This document shows, one piece after another, positions 1 through 9,976 of a stretch of 64,000 bases of DNA. Made by a program: the position numbers and the translations under genes. Under the pieces are notes generated by a model, which saw only the letters and a program-made list of their open reading frames with translations, was not told the origin of the DNA and did no database searches. Positions within the stretch are counted from its first letter, which is position 1. Each line of letters begins with the position of its first letter. The stretch is from assembly GCA_023391415.1 (NCBI GenBank), contig JAEWAY010000012.1:408816-472815 (forward strand), written 5' to 3'. This stretch comes from Bacteroidota bacterium. GTDB taxonomy: Bacteria > Bacteroidota > Bacteroidia > Cytophagales > Cytophagaceae.

Positions 1-51
1 ACTCTGAATAATGGCAGATCCTATCAGGGACACATTCTATTGAAGCGCTAA
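1..51 (+). CDS. 3' end of a probable T9SS type B cargo protein (partial)
   Basis: An open frame enters the window at base 1 and stops at TAA 49-51. The visible 16 residues end in GRSYQGHILLKR. This resembles the last strand of the gliding-motility-associated (type B) C-terminal sorting domain, which typically ends with a Gly-X-hydrophobic strand and a terminal Arg. The inference is helped by context: a PorP/SprF gene begins 6 bases after the stop, and SprF-like proteins are commonly encoded right after type B cargo genes. The fragment is too short for a firm call. Confidence 0.5.
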   Translation, partial: TLNNGRSYQGHILLKR

Positions 52-57
52 TTTAAA

Positions 58-957
58 ATGAATAAAACTTTATCAGTTATATTTTTTCTGCTATCATTTT
101 TAGCGTCTTACGGGCAACACGCTCCCCTGTTTAGCCAATACATGTTTAACGGGCTTGTAATCAATCCCGCCTACGCTTATGGATACGATGGCCTTACGGC
201 GATAGTCGATTATAAAAACCAATGGACGGGCAGCCTTGAAGGAGCTCCGTCTACCTTATCCGCTACATTGCACAGCGGCGTTCGTGAAGAACGAATAAGC
301 TGGGGCGCGATATATATGAATGACCGGATCGGACTCAAAGCGCAAAACGACCTGTCCTGCAACTTCGCATACCGTATCAATACCGGTTCCGGTATGCTCG
401 GAATGGGAATTTCCGGTGGCTTTAGCCGTATCCGATACGACGCCTCCCAGCTTGTCACCACAGAACAGGATGATCCCGCGTTCACGGCTATTGGCGATCC
501 GCGGTTCTATCCTAAAATAGGATTGGGGCTTTATTATCATAATGAACATTTTTTCGCGGGACTCTCCTCCCCTCAATGGTTGCTAAGAGGAGTTTATGAC
601 AGGGTAGCCGGAATCATGGCCCGCACATTTTTTTTAAACTCAGGATATAAACTGGAAGTTAACAGACGTTTTTACTGTACTCCATCCATTCTACTCAGAG
701 CGATTAGCGGATCACCTGTACAGACGGACTTGAATATTACAGGCACCCTGGACGAGATACTAACGGCGGGAATCTCTTACAGAATGTACGACTCGTTTGT
801 CTTTCTCGTAAATATCAGCCTTAAAAATTTCGCCATCGGCTACGCTTATGATTATTCAGCGGGGTATTTGAGCAAATATACCAATGGAAGCCATGAACTT
901 GTATTACGATGGCGCGTGGGATATGGAGTAGACGCTCCTAATCCTAAACGCTTTTAA
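58..957 (+). CDS. PorP/SprF family type IX secretion outer-membrane protein
   Basis: This 299-residue exported protein has a signal peptide (about residues 1-19, ending SYGQ). It is followed by the family hallmark FSQYMFNGLVINPAYAY, near-identical to the FSQYMFN-P-INPAYAG start of PorP/SprF proteins. The rest alternates aromatic and polar residues as in a 14-strand-type outer-membrane barrel. Members of this family attach to the T9SS translocon, and SprF-like ones serve secretion of a partner cargo encoded just upstream. The cargo tail ends 6 bases before this ATG and a PD40-OmpA gene follows within 13 bases, so the three genes probably form one operon. Family assignment is strong; the specific cargo is inferred. 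Confidence 0.9.
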   Translation: MNKTLSVIFFLLSFLASYGQHAPLFSQYMFNGLVINPAYAYGYDGLTAIVDYKNQWTGSLEGAPSTLSATLHSGVREERISWGAIYMNDRIGLKAQNDLSCNFAYRINTGSGMLGMGISGGFSRIRYDASQLVTTEQDDPAFTAIGDPRFYPKIGLGLYYHNEHFFAGLSSPQWLLRGVYDRVAGIMARTFFLNSGYKLEVNRRFYCTPSILLRAISGSPVQTDLNITGTLDEILTAGISYRMYDSFVFLVNISLKNFAIGYAYDYSAGYLSKYTNGSHELVLRWRVGYGVDAPNPKRF

Positions 958-970
958 TGATTTAGTGACT

Positions 971-3400
971 ATGATGACTCGTAAAGTCAATATTTTACTG
1001 CTATATCTAATCTTGTCAAAGCTGGCGACAGCCCAGACTTCCGGTCCAGATACGACAAAGAATGTCTATATGACGCTGTTGAGCATCAACTCCTACTCCA
1101 ACGACTATTCTCCAATCGTCATTGGAGATCAATTGATTTTCTGCTCCAATGACCGGAATACCCTTATTCCTTATTATTCCAAAACAACAGGCGCGATGCT
1201 GGATCATCTACTGATCGCCGATATTCTGGGCGAAAACGAGTTCTCCAATCCCCGATTACTATTAAAGAGCCTCCCCGCCAACTCCATACAAGGTCCCGCG
1301 ACCATATCTTCAGATGGCAAAACAATATACTTTACCGGGAGCTGCTTGCTTAATGAACAGGGATGCGAATCCGGAAAATCCAAAAAATTAAAGATATATA
1401 AAACCGAGTTTAACGACGAAAAAAAAATGTGGGGCTCTATTTCAGAGTTTTCCTACAATCTGTCCAACTACTCGGTAGGACATCCCGCTTTGTCCGCCGA
1501 TGGCGCGATCATGGTATTCGCGTCCAATCAGCCCGGAGGCTTTGGCAAAAGCGACCTGTATATATCCCATTGGCAAAATGAACGCTGGTCCAAACCCAAA
1601 AACCTGGGTCCCGCGGTCAATACCAGCAGCAACGAATCCTTTCCCTATATCAGCAAGAACAATGTGCTTTACTTTTCATCCGACCGCCCGGGAGGCCTTG
1701 GCAAACTGGATCTATACGCCGCTCCCGGTATTGGAGACTCTATAAAAAACAAAGCGGCGAACATGGGGATGCCGTATAATTCTCCCCACGACGATTTTGG
1801 CTATACAGAAGGAACGAGAGAGCTTAGTGGCTATCTGTCTTCCAACCGAAGAAACGGGCAGGATGACGATATTTATTACTTCGCGAGCGTAAGTCCGGAA
1901 TGTGTCGCCCCGGTCGCCCATCCCTATTGTTATACATTCTTTGAAGAAGGTACTTTTCATGACGAAACACTCCCTCTCGCGTACGAGTGGGACATGGGCG
2001 ACGGGGTTAGGAAGCGAGGCCTCGAAGTCAGCCATTGTTATGAACACCCAGGCAACTACATAGTCAATCTGAATATTATTGACACCGTTGCCGGAATCAT
2101 TTTTTTCAATGAAGCCTCCTACAATATTGAAGTTCAGAAACTCACTCAGGCTCACATGGATATCGGAGGCAAGCACCAACCTCACAAAATCATGGAGTTT
2201 AATGCCGAGAAAGCGGCTCCCTCCGACTGCGATCCGCGCAACTATTACTGGGATTTTGGAGATGGCGGAGAATCGGAAGGTATTTCCGTGTTGCATGTCT
2301 ATGAACAGCCTGGAGAATATGAAGTCACATTAACTATAAAAGGGAAAACACTAAAAACCGGAACGAATTGTCAAGCTTGCGCCCGCGCGAAAGTTCATAT
2401 TGGCTCAAAGGAGAAATCCGGCCTTACCGCGTCTTCCATACGGATTGGCGACATCGATACGCGCGCCGCGTCTCATGCTTCCCGGATGATGGACAGCCTG
2501 ATATATAAGGTAGAAGTAACGACTTCGGAAGTTCCTCTGGCGGAAAAATCTTCCTTGTTTAAGGATCTTACCGACGTCAGCGTATATAAGGATCAGGAAA
2601 TATACCGATATCTTGTCGGCAATGAACCGGATTTGTCATCCGCTTATCCGCTTTTCGCGGATGTCAGGGAAAAAGGATTCACCGACGCGCGTATCGTCGC
2701 GTTTAAAGGCGGAAAGATCATCACGGGAAACGATACTTCCAGTTTTCGGAAGAATAGCGGCGTACGCTCTTTTACCCTGATTGAAGGTAAAATTCTAAAC
2801 GCTTTGGGACAAGCCTTGCGCGCCGAAATCATTCTTGAAAATCTGACGACGGGTGAAATAATCAGTAGAATATATAGTGACGCCGCCGATGGTGGATTTA
2901 ATATTATTTTACCCAACGAGGAACTTTATGGCTTTTTCGCGGAACTGAAAGGATATTATTCCGTATCGAACTATATTGATTTGAGAAGTGAAAAAAGAAA
3001 TCTTGAAATAAAGAAGGATATTGAAATGGTTTCGATTGAGGAAATGAATGATTTAAGCGCCGCGGTACGCCTCAATAACATTTTTTTTGACCCGAATGAA
3101 TATCGCCTGAAGAAAGAATCCTACTCTGAATTGAACCGCCTGGCCAGACTCGTAAAAAGTGCTCCGGGGACCCGGATTGAGATATCAGGACATACGGATA
3201 GCTTTGGAAATAAAGAGTATAATACGATCCTGTCTGAAAAACGGGCCAACTCTGTAAAGGACTATCTTGTCTATATGGGGATTGACTCTACGAGAATTGT
3301 AGTGACCGGATATGGAGATCGCAAACCGATCGCCAGCAATGACTCGGAGCGTGGAAGGCTTCTCAACAGACGGGTCGAGTTTCGGCTAATTCATAACTAA
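971..3400 (+). CDS. PD40/PKD/OmpA-domain outer-membrane-associated protein
   Basis: Starts at ATG 971; GTG 965 is in frame but less likely. The product is 809 residues. After a signal peptide (to about residue 22) come PD40 beta-propeller repeats around residues 165-305, seen as ASNQPGGFGKSDLYIS and SSDRPGGLGKLDLYA. Two PKD-like folds follow (WDMGDG near 338, WDFGDG near 425), then an uncharacterised stretch. A complete OmpA peptidoglycan-binding domain spans about 699-809, with SGHTDSFGNKEYN and NRRVEF. Such proteins occur beside PorP/SprF genes and probably tether a T9SS-associated complex to peptidoglycan, as PorE does. The next gene starts 15 bases downstream. Confidence 0.88.
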   Translation: MMTRKVNILLLYLILSKLATAQTSGPDTTKNVYMTLLSINSYSNDYSPIVIGDQLIFCSNDRNTLIPYYSKTTGAMLDHLLIADILGENEFSNPRLLLKSLPANSIQGPATISSDGKTIYFTGSCLLNEQGCESGKSKKLKIYKTEFNDEKKMWGSISEFSYNLSNYSVGHPALSADGAIMVFASNQPGGFGKSDLYISHWQNERWSKPKNLGPAVNTSSNESFPYISKNNVLYFSSDRPGGLGKLDLYAAPGIGDSIKNKAANMGMPYNSPHDDFGYTEGTRELSGYLSSNRRNGQDDDIYYFASVSPECVAPVAHPYCYTFFEEGTFHDETLPLAYEWDMGDGVRKRGLEVSHCYEHPGNYIVNLNIIDTVAGIIFFNEASYNIEVQKLTQAHMDIGGKHQPHKIMEFNAEKAAPSDCDPRNYYWDFGDGGESEGISVLHVYEQPGEYEVTLTIKGKTLKTGTNCQACARAKVHIGSKEKSGLTASSIRIGDIDTRAASHASRMMDSLIYKVEVTTSEVPLAEKSSLFKDLTDVSVYKDQEIYRYLVGNEPDLSSAYPLFADVREKGFTDARIVAFKGGKIITGNDTSSFRKNSGVRSFTLIEGKILNALGQALRAEIILENLTTGEIISRIYSDAADGGFNIILPNEELYGFFAELKGYYSVSNYIDLRSEKRNLEIKKDIEMVSIEEMNDLSAAVRLNNIFFDPNEYRLKKESYSELNRLARLVKSAPGTRIEISGHTDSFGNKEYNTILSEKRANSVKDYLVYMGIDSTRIVVTGYGDRKPIASNDSERGRLLNRRVEFRLIHN

Positions 3401-3415
3401 CAGAGGAATTGTAGA

Positions 3416-4387
3416 GTGAGAAAGATTATTGTAACATTATTCACGCTGCTATGCGCCCATCGGCTTATACACGCGCAATCCGTACCAGCGGTGGAAGAAA
3501 ACATACCTTTTCTGGTAACATTTGGAAACGCTTCGGAAACCGCGTGGGGCGATGACGACTTTACCCAGACCTTTTTCTTTATTATTCCGCAAACATGGAA
3601 AAAGCCTTTTTTTATACGCGTTTTTGATCCGGATATCAGCAACACACATGACGAAATAAACGGACAACCAGATTCCGAAACAAGATTTACAGTTCTTGGA
3701 GGAAAGGAAGCTTATACGCATCCTGACGCGTCCTACGCCGATCCAATCGGGAATTATAAGAGCGGCACGACACTCGCCGAAAAAGTTTTTGACAGTCATC
3801 CGAAGTACGATAACAAATGGTATACATTCGGACCGTTCAATCCGGTAGAGGGTGAGTATATCGCCGAGTTTAAAGGTCATGTATTTAAGATTGTCGCGGA
3901 AGGCATAAAAGGAAACGACGGCAATCTTTATAAATACTTCTTGAGTTCGGATCCAAACGAAAATAAAATAGTGGAAGGCGCCAACGCCTTTACTTTTGAG
4001 TACTCCTTCCGCATGTGGGACGATCCGGGCAAAGTTTCACATATCTATCCATTTATAAATGAAAAAGTCGTCAGTATAAAAATTCACACCTTTGATTTTG
4101 ACAATGACGGCGTCGCGCGTATAGTTTCCGTCTCTAAGAAGGCGGAAGAAGTAACTGTTTCAGGAGATAATAGCTGGGCGTCGAGTGTGCACCAAATTAC
4201 CGAAAAAGAAAAAAACACTTCTCTGGATATTCAGCTCATCAAGTTGAAAAAGGTACTCAATAACAATGTGGTTTTTTATATCACCAACCAGTATGGTGAA
4301 CTTTTGCCGTTTTATACCTCTCCTATTGGCGGCATTCCCAAGTATCCCTATACCATAAAACACAAATCATTTGATGAGCGGAAGTAG
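3416..4387 (+). CDS. Unknown exported protein coupled to a sensor kinase
   Basis: This 323-residue protein begins with GTG 3416, with AGAGGA 8 bases before it and no better ATG nearby. A signal peptide of about 20 residues (ending HAQS) is clear. The rest is rich in aromatic residues, Asp and beta-strand-like stretches, with a DFDNDGVARI segment that could be a calcium-loop-like or beta-hairpin motif. I do not recognise the family. Its end overlaps the following propeller histidine kinase by 14 bases, implying translational coupling. It may therefore act in the periplasm or outer membrane together with that sensor or with the upstream OmpA/PorP proteins. Function is not assigned. Confidence 0.75.
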   Translation: MRKIIVTLFTLLCAHRLIHAQSVPAVEENIPFLVTFGNASETAWGDDDFTQTFFFIIPQTWKKPFFIRVFDPDISNTHDEINGQPDSETRFTVLGGKEAYTHPDASYADPIGNYKSGTTLAEKVFDSHPKYDNKWYTFGPFNPVEGEYIAEFKGHVFKIVAEGIKGNDGNLYKYFLSSDPNENKIVEGANAFTFEYSFRMWDDPGKVSHIYPFINEKVVSIKIHTFDFDNDGVARIVSVSKKAEEVTVSGDNSWASSVHQITEKEKNTSLDIQLIKLKKVLNNNVVFYITNQYGELLPFYTSPIGGIPKYPYTIKHKSFDERK

Positions 4388-7300
4388 TTTTTTTCATTAC
4401 CGGCGCTTCGCGGCTCTTCTATGCAGTCTGCTCCTGTCCAGCTTGTCTGGTTATGGACAAACCTATAAATTCAGGAACTACACCTATAAGGACGGGCTAC
4501 CTCAGGATTATATCTACGCGCTCACTCAAAGCTATAAAGGGAGCCTGCTGATCGGTACTGGCGATGGACTCGCCCGTTTCAACGGAAACGAGTTTTTTCA
4601 GTTTACCTATAAAGAAGGATTAAACAATCATTTTATTCAGTCCTGCATTACCACCAAAAACGGCTATACATGGATGGGGCATTTCGACGGAGGCATTACC
4701 CTGTTCAATCAAAAGGAATTTATAGAACTGACGATCGATCACTTGTCTCAGTCTCCAGTAAACGTATTGTTTGAAGGAAGCGACGGCTCTATCTGGGCCG
4801 GCACCAAACGCGATGGATTGATCAGAATCAATGAAGACTTAAAAGTACGGCTATATAATGACCTGGTAGATTCCGGTATCAACGCGGTACTCGAACTCCC
4901 CTCCGGCAAACGCTATCTGGGCACCGAAGAAGGGTTGCTATCCATGACTTTCTCCAATAATCAACTGAACATATTGGAGAAGACACTGACAAATAACAAT
5001 GTACAATGTCTTTATTACCATCCGGAAACAGGAGAAATACTGGTGGGTACGCAGGAAAACGGCCTCATAATCGCCGATACTTCCTCTGGCGGAGAAAAGA
5101 AGCCTGTTCTGAAATTTGAAGGACATACAATCAATCAGATCGTCCGGGACAAGGAAGGATATTTATATATTTCTTCGTATGGCAAAGGTGTATATAAGTG
5201 TCTCTATAATAGCCGACAGTTTGTAATCATAGAGCATTATATGGAAAAAAACGGACTTCCTGGCAATTATATAAAAACTCTGTTTGTAGATCGGGAAAAC
5301 AATATCTGGATGGGAAGCTATGGGAATGGTCTCGCGGTATTGCACAATCCCATTTTCCGGCTTTATACCCGACAGGATGGCTTGATGGACAACAATGTTC
5401 GATCCGTCACAACGGACTCATATGGCACCATGTGGACTGTCTCCGAGAAAAACGTAAGCTACCTCAAAAAATCAGCTTCAGGATTCAGTCAGCTTCCTAT
5501 AGAATCGACTTCCTTATCCTTCTCCGGGATTCTGGAACACGACTCGGCGCTCTATCTCGCCACGACCGATTCCGGCGTTTGGCGATACAAGCTGGCGACC
5601 GGGGCATGGAAGCGCTGGTTCGGCGATCCGTCCGGAGGACTTCAGAATAACATCAATCATATCGCTAAAGACGGCTACGGCCACGTCTGGATCGCGACGG
5701 ACGAAGGGGTATTTCAAACAAGCGAAGATTCAGCCACCAAGCTCTATACTATTGAAAACGGACTGGCGCACAACAAAGTCTACTCTTTATACTGTGACAG
5801 GCAAAACAGAATATGGTTTGGTACCAGAGGCGGCGGCCTCAGCGTATACGATCACGGTCATATTGTCACCTACGCCTCCCCCGTCCCCGGAAGACCCTTC
5901 GATATCAGTTGCTTCGCGGAAGACACCTCCGGAGGCATCTGGATCGGCACCTACGGACAGGGTTTTTATCTTTTCCAACAAGGAAAGTTTGTAAAACACT
6001 ATTCGGAAGAAAACGGCCTTAACTCTCCCTATTGCTATTTTATGGAGATTGACAAAAAAAATCAACTGTGGATCGGACACAAGCAAGGGCTTACGAAATT
6101 TGAACCGGACAAGCAAAAGTTTACTTTCCATGAAAGTAAAGAAGGGGGAATTCTGGGAGAAGTCAATCCACTCGCGAGTTCCATTGACAGCCAGGGAGCT
6201 TTGTGGGTCGGAACTCAAATCGGGCTTGTAAACTATAATCCGGACGCTGATAAGCCCCGAACCGCCGGTCCTATTGTCAACCTGACCGGAATCTTGCTGG
6301 ATTTTAAGGAAACAGACTGGAGTCTGTATTCCGATAGTGTATATGGTTTTGAGAGAATACCTTACAACGCGCACCTGCCCTACAACAAAAACCACCTTAC
6401 ATTCAATGTTATAGGAATTAGCCTCAAGCCTGATCCCGAAAAAATCGTTTACAAGTACATGCTGGATGGTTTTGACAAAGCCTGGTCGCTACCCAGCCAC
6501 GAACCCTTTGTCACCTATGCTAATATCCCGCCCGGCAAGTATAAACTGATGGTACGGGCCGGAACTAAAAACGGCGTATGGAGTGAAATGACCACTCCTT
6601 TCTATTTCGAAATACGCAACCCATTCTGGAGAACATGGTGGTTTATCACCTTATCAGTCGCTCTGGGCGTAATTACGATCTATGGTATCGTAAAACTGCG
6701 GACTGAAAGACTGACCAAGCAACGGGAGAAGCTTAGAAAAGACAAGCTGATCCTCGAAGCGGAGATAAGACAACGGATACAGGCCCAGAAAAAACAGAAA
6801 CTTGTAGAAGAAAAGCTAAAACAAACGAATCAGGAGCTTAATAATTTTATTTACAGAAGCTCCCATGATCTCAGAGGGCCGATTTCCACTGTAAAAGGCC
6901 TTACCCAACTCGGCATGATTGAAGTCAGCGATCCATACGCGAAAAAGTTTTTCACTATGATCCTGGATCGTACAGTCATTCTTGATACAGTATTAAAAAA
7001 CCTGATCAATATTGTTGAAATTATTGAAGGCGACACGAAAATAGAATACGTGGATTTTAAGGAGATTATCAATAATGTACTGGATGATTTAAGGAAGGAA
7101 AATCCACTGGACGATATCAATATCCGCGTCACCATTGAAGATAACCAATCTTTTTACAACGACGCGAAACTCGTCAGAACGATCATCTTCAATGTCTTGG
7201 AAAACTCGGTGAAGTACCGGAAACACAATGTCGACAGTCACATTTTTCTAAATATTTCTAAAAAGGAAGATAAATCTTTTGTTATCTCAGTCATTGATAA

Positions 7301-7604
7301 TGGTATCGGAATCGCCCGGGAAGTAATGCCCAAAATATACGATATGTTTTACAGAGGTACAGACGAATCAAAAGGCTCAGGACTTGGATTGTATACCGCC
7401 AGGAAGATTGTGGAGAAACTGGGAGGTACGATTGTGATTAAAAGCAAGCTAAACCATAATACCACCGCGACAATCACCCTGCCCTGTTTTGAAGCGCTCC
7501 AGGAAGTCTCCGAACTGGAAACCTCCATATTGTCCGTTGATCCGGATATGGGGGATAGTCCCAAATCCGGGATAGTCAAAGTAGCGGATTTTCAGGAAAC
7601 CTGA
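4374..7604 (+). CDS. Two-component propeller sensor histidine kinase
   Basis: ATG 4374 is preferred over TTG 4371. The product is 1,076 residues. A signal peptide or anchor (about 1-28) precedes repeated reg_prop-like blades (for example WMGHFDGGITLF, WAGTKRDGLIRI, WFGTRGGGLSVYD) to about residue 630. A Y_Y_Y domain lies near 675-745 (YKYMLDGFDKAWS), with a membrane segment near 752-774 and a coiled coil to about 825. The phospho-accepting His is residue 831 in SSHDLRGP. The ATPase part has an N box (NVLENSVKYRK), G1 (DNGIGIA) and G2 (GSGLGLYTA). No receiver or DNA-binding domain is attached and no response regulator lies nearby, so its partner is unknown. The periplasmic propeller presumably senses an envelope or polysaccharide signal. 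Confidence 0.9.
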   Translation: MSGSSFFHYRRFAALLCSLLLSSLSGYGQTYKFRNYTYKDGLPQDYIYALTQSYKGSLLIGTGDGLARFNGNEFFQFTYKEGLNNHFIQSCITTKNGYTWMGHFDGGITLFNQKEFIELTIDHLSQSPVNVLFEGSDGSIWAGTKRDGLIRINEDLKVRLYNDLVDSGINAVLELPSGKRYLGTEEGLLSMTFSNNQLNILEKTLTNNNVQCLYYHPETGEILVGTQENGLIIADTSSGGEKKPVLKFEGHTINQIVRDKEGYLYISSYGKGVYKCLYNSRQFVIIEHYMEKNGLPGNYIKTLFVDRENNIWMGSYGNGLAVLHNPIFRLYTRQDGLMDNNVRSVTTDSYGTMWTVSEKNVSYLKKSASGFSQLPIESTSLSFSGILEHDSALYLATTDSGVWRYKLATGAWKRWFGDPSGGLQNNINHIAKDGYGHVWIATDEGVFQTSEDSATKLYTIENGLAHNKVYSLYCDRQNRIWFGTRGGGLSVYDHGHIVTYASPVPGRPFDISCFAEDTSGGIWIGTYGQGFYLFQQGKFVKHYSEENGLNSPYCYFMEIDKKNQLWIGHKQGLTKFEPDKQKFTFHESKEGGILGEVNPLASSIDSQGALWVGTQIGLVNYNPDADKPRTAGPIVNLTGILLDFKETDWSLYSDSVYGFERIPYNAHLPYNKNHLTFNVIGISLKPDPEKIVYKYMLDGFDKAWSLPSHEPFVTYANIPPGKYKLMVRAGTKNGVWSEMTTPFYFEIRNPFWRTWWFITLSVALGVITIYGIVKLRTERLTKQREKLRKDKLILEAEIRQRIQAQKKQKLVEEKLKQTNQELNNFIYRSSHDLRGPISTVKGLTQLGMIEVSDPYAKKFFTMILDRTVILDTVLKNLINIVEIIEGDTKIEYVDFKEIINNVLDDLRKENPLDDINIRVTIEDNQSFYNDAKLVRTIIFNVLENSVKYRKHNVDSHIFLNISKKEDKSFVISVIDNGIGIAREVMPKIYDMFYRGTDESKGSGLGLYTARKIVEKLGGTIVIKSKLNHNTTATITLPCFEALQEVSELETSILSVDPDMGDSPKSGIVKVADFQET

Positions 7605-8317
7605 TCACTGATATGATCAGACCGATAATCGATACTATTTCCATTAATAAACAACAGGCTTCCTCCCTTGATCAACTCGATTATTTCCTTGTTTTCAGCG
7701 ACAGGGACAGCAGGACAACCATGGCTTCTTCCCAATCTTCCATGCTTTCTGATAAACTCTTCGCTTACATAATCCGCTCCGTGCAATACGATCGCTCTTC
7801 GCGACGCGTTGTCGTTAAACCCGATATCCATACCATTCAAACGAAGCGACAAGCCGTGTTTACCATGATAAGTCTGGCCCGTGACGTAAAAACCAAGACT
7901 CGACTGATGACTATTGACTTTATTGGAAAATGAGATGGCGAAGTTTTCACCAGAGTTTTTCCCATGCGCCACATATGTATTCTTCAACACTACACCTTTC
8001 TGAACATCAACGATCCACATTCGTTTTTCAATACCAGGCTTATCCATATCTATCAGGGTTATGATATCTTTCACTACCTTACCCCTGCTTTTAAGATTCC
8101 AATAACCTTTTACCCCTTTTTCCAGCAGCGCGGAAGGAATACCGGCGTTGGCGGCCTGGAGTTTGTCATATAAGGTTCCGACATAAGCGTCTATTTCCGA
8201 TCCGGTACCGTCTTTTAAATAAACCGAGGGCGAACCGACTTCAGAAGCGTTCAGAAAACGGACGCTAAAACCTGCCGTACCAATACAAAGAAACAAAAGA
8301 AGAATCAGATGACGCAT
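7592..8317 (-). CDS. Murein L,D-transpeptidase catalytic-domain family protein (YkuD_2-like)
   Basis: Start chosen at ATG 8317, where a signal peptide begins (MRHLILLLFLCIGTAG); an upstream in-frame ATG at 8341 would add eight residues. The C-terminal half matches the YkuD_2 family. It has a conserved histidine in VLHGADYVSEEF and the catalytic-site motif GRLGRSHGCPAVP, whose Cys (209 from the longer start) should be the nucleophile. Members are thought to form or modify peptidoglycan cross-links in the periplasm, though activity has rarely been shown for this subfamily. The gene converges on the sensor kinase and their ends overlap by 13 bases. Confidence 0.85.
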   Translation of the reverse strand: MRHLILLLFLCIGTAGFSVRFLNASEVGSPSVYLKDGTGSEIDAYVGTLYDKLQAANAGIPSALLEKGVKGYWNLKSRGKVVKDIITLIDMDKPGIEKRMWIVDVQKGVVLKNTYVAHGKNSGENFAISFSNKVNSHQSSLGFYVTGQTYHGKHGLSLRLNGMDIGFNDNASRRAIVLHGADYVSEEFIRKHGRLGRSHGCPAVPVAENKEIIELIKGGSLLFINGNSIDYRSDHISDQVS

Positions 8318-8386
8318 GATGGTTGAAAATGAGACTATCAACCCAACAGCGGTGATAAGCGTATGGTTCCCGAAGCCGGTCCGTCC

Positions 8387-9976
8387 CTACCTTTTAATCA
8401 GCGCCTGACGATAAACCATATCCTTACCCTCCATAAGAACAATATATACTCCCGAAGACAGCGCCGAAACGTCGAATGACGAAACGTCATCCCGGACCAC
8501 ATCGATCATTCGATTTCCTCTGAGATCAACGACTATGAGTCTGAACGAATCGAAAGGCGGATTAATGAAATGTATGAAGTCAAAAACCGGGTTGCTGATG
8601 ACAGCGCGTTCATCCAGCGGATCCGGAAGACCAGATGTCCGGTCATACATAGGAATTCCATATCCCATATTGTTGTCAGGGTTTTCCGCCTGAGAGGACA
8701 ACTCCCTGATCTTTTGTAAAAGCTCCAGGTTGCTCAAATCCGGTTGTCGCTGCCAAAGATTAGCGGCGAAACCACTGATAATCGGTGTGGCGTACGAAGT
8801 ACCGTTGACACTGATAAGCGCTCCGCTGGAAGACAGCGCCCGCGCCCCCCGCCCTACAGCGACCACATCCGGCTTAATACGACCATCCGCGGAAGGTCCT
8901 CGACCACTTATGCTGTAAAACTGACCACCATGGTCGACCGCTCCCACCGCCAGTACATGCCTACCATCCGCCGGAGCGATAAGATGTTTCCATGGAGTAT
9001 CGCCATCATTGCCTACACTGTTTACTACAAGCATACCTTTCGAAAAAGCTTTTTCAGCCGCTATGGTGATGAGGGTCGATCGCCCATCCATATCCTCGTA
9101 GGAATAATTCAGCGAAGCGTTGTCAAATACATTATACCCCAGCGAACTTGAAATGATATCGGCGCCCAGACTATCCGCCAACTCCGCGGCGAGAAGCCAG
9201 TAAAACTCTTCTATCGGAGCTTCTATCTGTACATTTTCAGTACGCAACAAGGCATAACTCGCGCCAAAAGCCGTTCCAATCAATTTGCCCGGATCATAAG
9301 CCGCCAGTACTGATAAGACCCGCGTGCCATGTTCATGATCGTCATACACGTTTGATTCGCCCGCCGGAAAATCATAGGTAGCGACAATCGCGTTATTGTC
9401 AAACAATCGCCTGAATCCAGCGATACGATCCACATCTTTAAAACCCGCGTCCAGGACCGCGATCAGCATCCCCCTGCCGGTCAGTCCCTCTTCATGCATC
9501 CGCGGAATCTGGTGCATAGCCAGTTGATTTCCTGATGTCCCGTAGTCGTATACAGGTCCATACGACGTAGTATAGTCAAGCGTTGAAATCCCTCTACGAA
9601 TATCCATCGAATCAACATGACTGACAAATCCGGACAAAGCGATTTCCGAAATAAGGTAAGAGTCTCCTTCGACAAGGCAGGCGTTCAGCCATTTCGAGAC
9701 GTAACGTACACTGAGACCCCGCCGCCTGAGCGAATCAATGTATACCTCGCTTACCGGGAGATCTTCCGGAGTCAGTGGAATTCCTTGGCGTACTCTACGC
9801 TCAAGACTTCGTTCGGAAAGAAAATACGCTGGTTGATCAAGAGAAAAGGTAGAATGGTTTTTATCAGCCAGATAAAGAATATATTCCCGCTGAGCGGAAG
9901 CGCGCGGACAACATAGCGACAATAGTAGCGCGCTAACGAGAGCCGTATAAATATTCTTTCGTGTAAATAGCGGCAT
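8387..9976 (-). CDS. S8 (subtilisin-like) serine protease with T9SS sorting domain
   Basis: This 529-residue exported protease has a signal peptide (to about residue 29), a propeptide-like region and a complete catalytic set. The set is Asp176 in AVLDAGF, His216 in DDHEHGTRV, oxyanion Asn323 in NSVGNDGD and Ser394 in NGTSYATP. The final 75 residues (from about SNPVFDFIHF to YRQALIKR) have the layout of a type A T9SS C-terminal sorting domain, although the usual PNP is SNP here. The protein is probably secreted across the outer membrane by the T9SS and cut from its sorting tail. Its start overlaps the preceding lipoprotein gene by 44 bases, indicating coupled expression. Confidence 0.92.
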   Translation of the reverse strand: MPLFTRKNIYTALVSALLLSLCCPRASAQREYILYLADKNHSTFSLDQPAYFLSERSLERRVRQGIPLTPEDLPVSEVYIDSLRRRGLSVRYVSKWLNACLVEGDSYLISEIALSGFVSHVDSMDIRRGISTLDYTTSYGPVYDYGTSGNQLAMHQIPRMHEEGLTGRGMLIAVLDAGFKDVDRIAGFRRLFDNNAIVATYDFPAGESNVYDDHEHGTRVLSVLAAYDPGKLIGTAFGASYALLRTENVQIEAPIEEFYWLLAAELADSLGADIISSSLGYNVFDNASLNYSYEDMDGRSTLITIAAEKAFSKGMLVVNSVGNDGDTPWKHLIAPADGRHVLAVGAVDHGGQFYSISGRGPSADGRIKPDVVAVGRGARALSSSGALISVNGTSYATPIISGFAANLWQRQPDLSNLELLQKIRELSSQAENPDNNMGYGIPMYDRTSGLPDPLDERAVISNPVFDFIHFINPPFDSFRLIVVDLRGNRMIDVVRDDVSSFDVSALSSGVYIVLMEGKDMVYRQALIKR

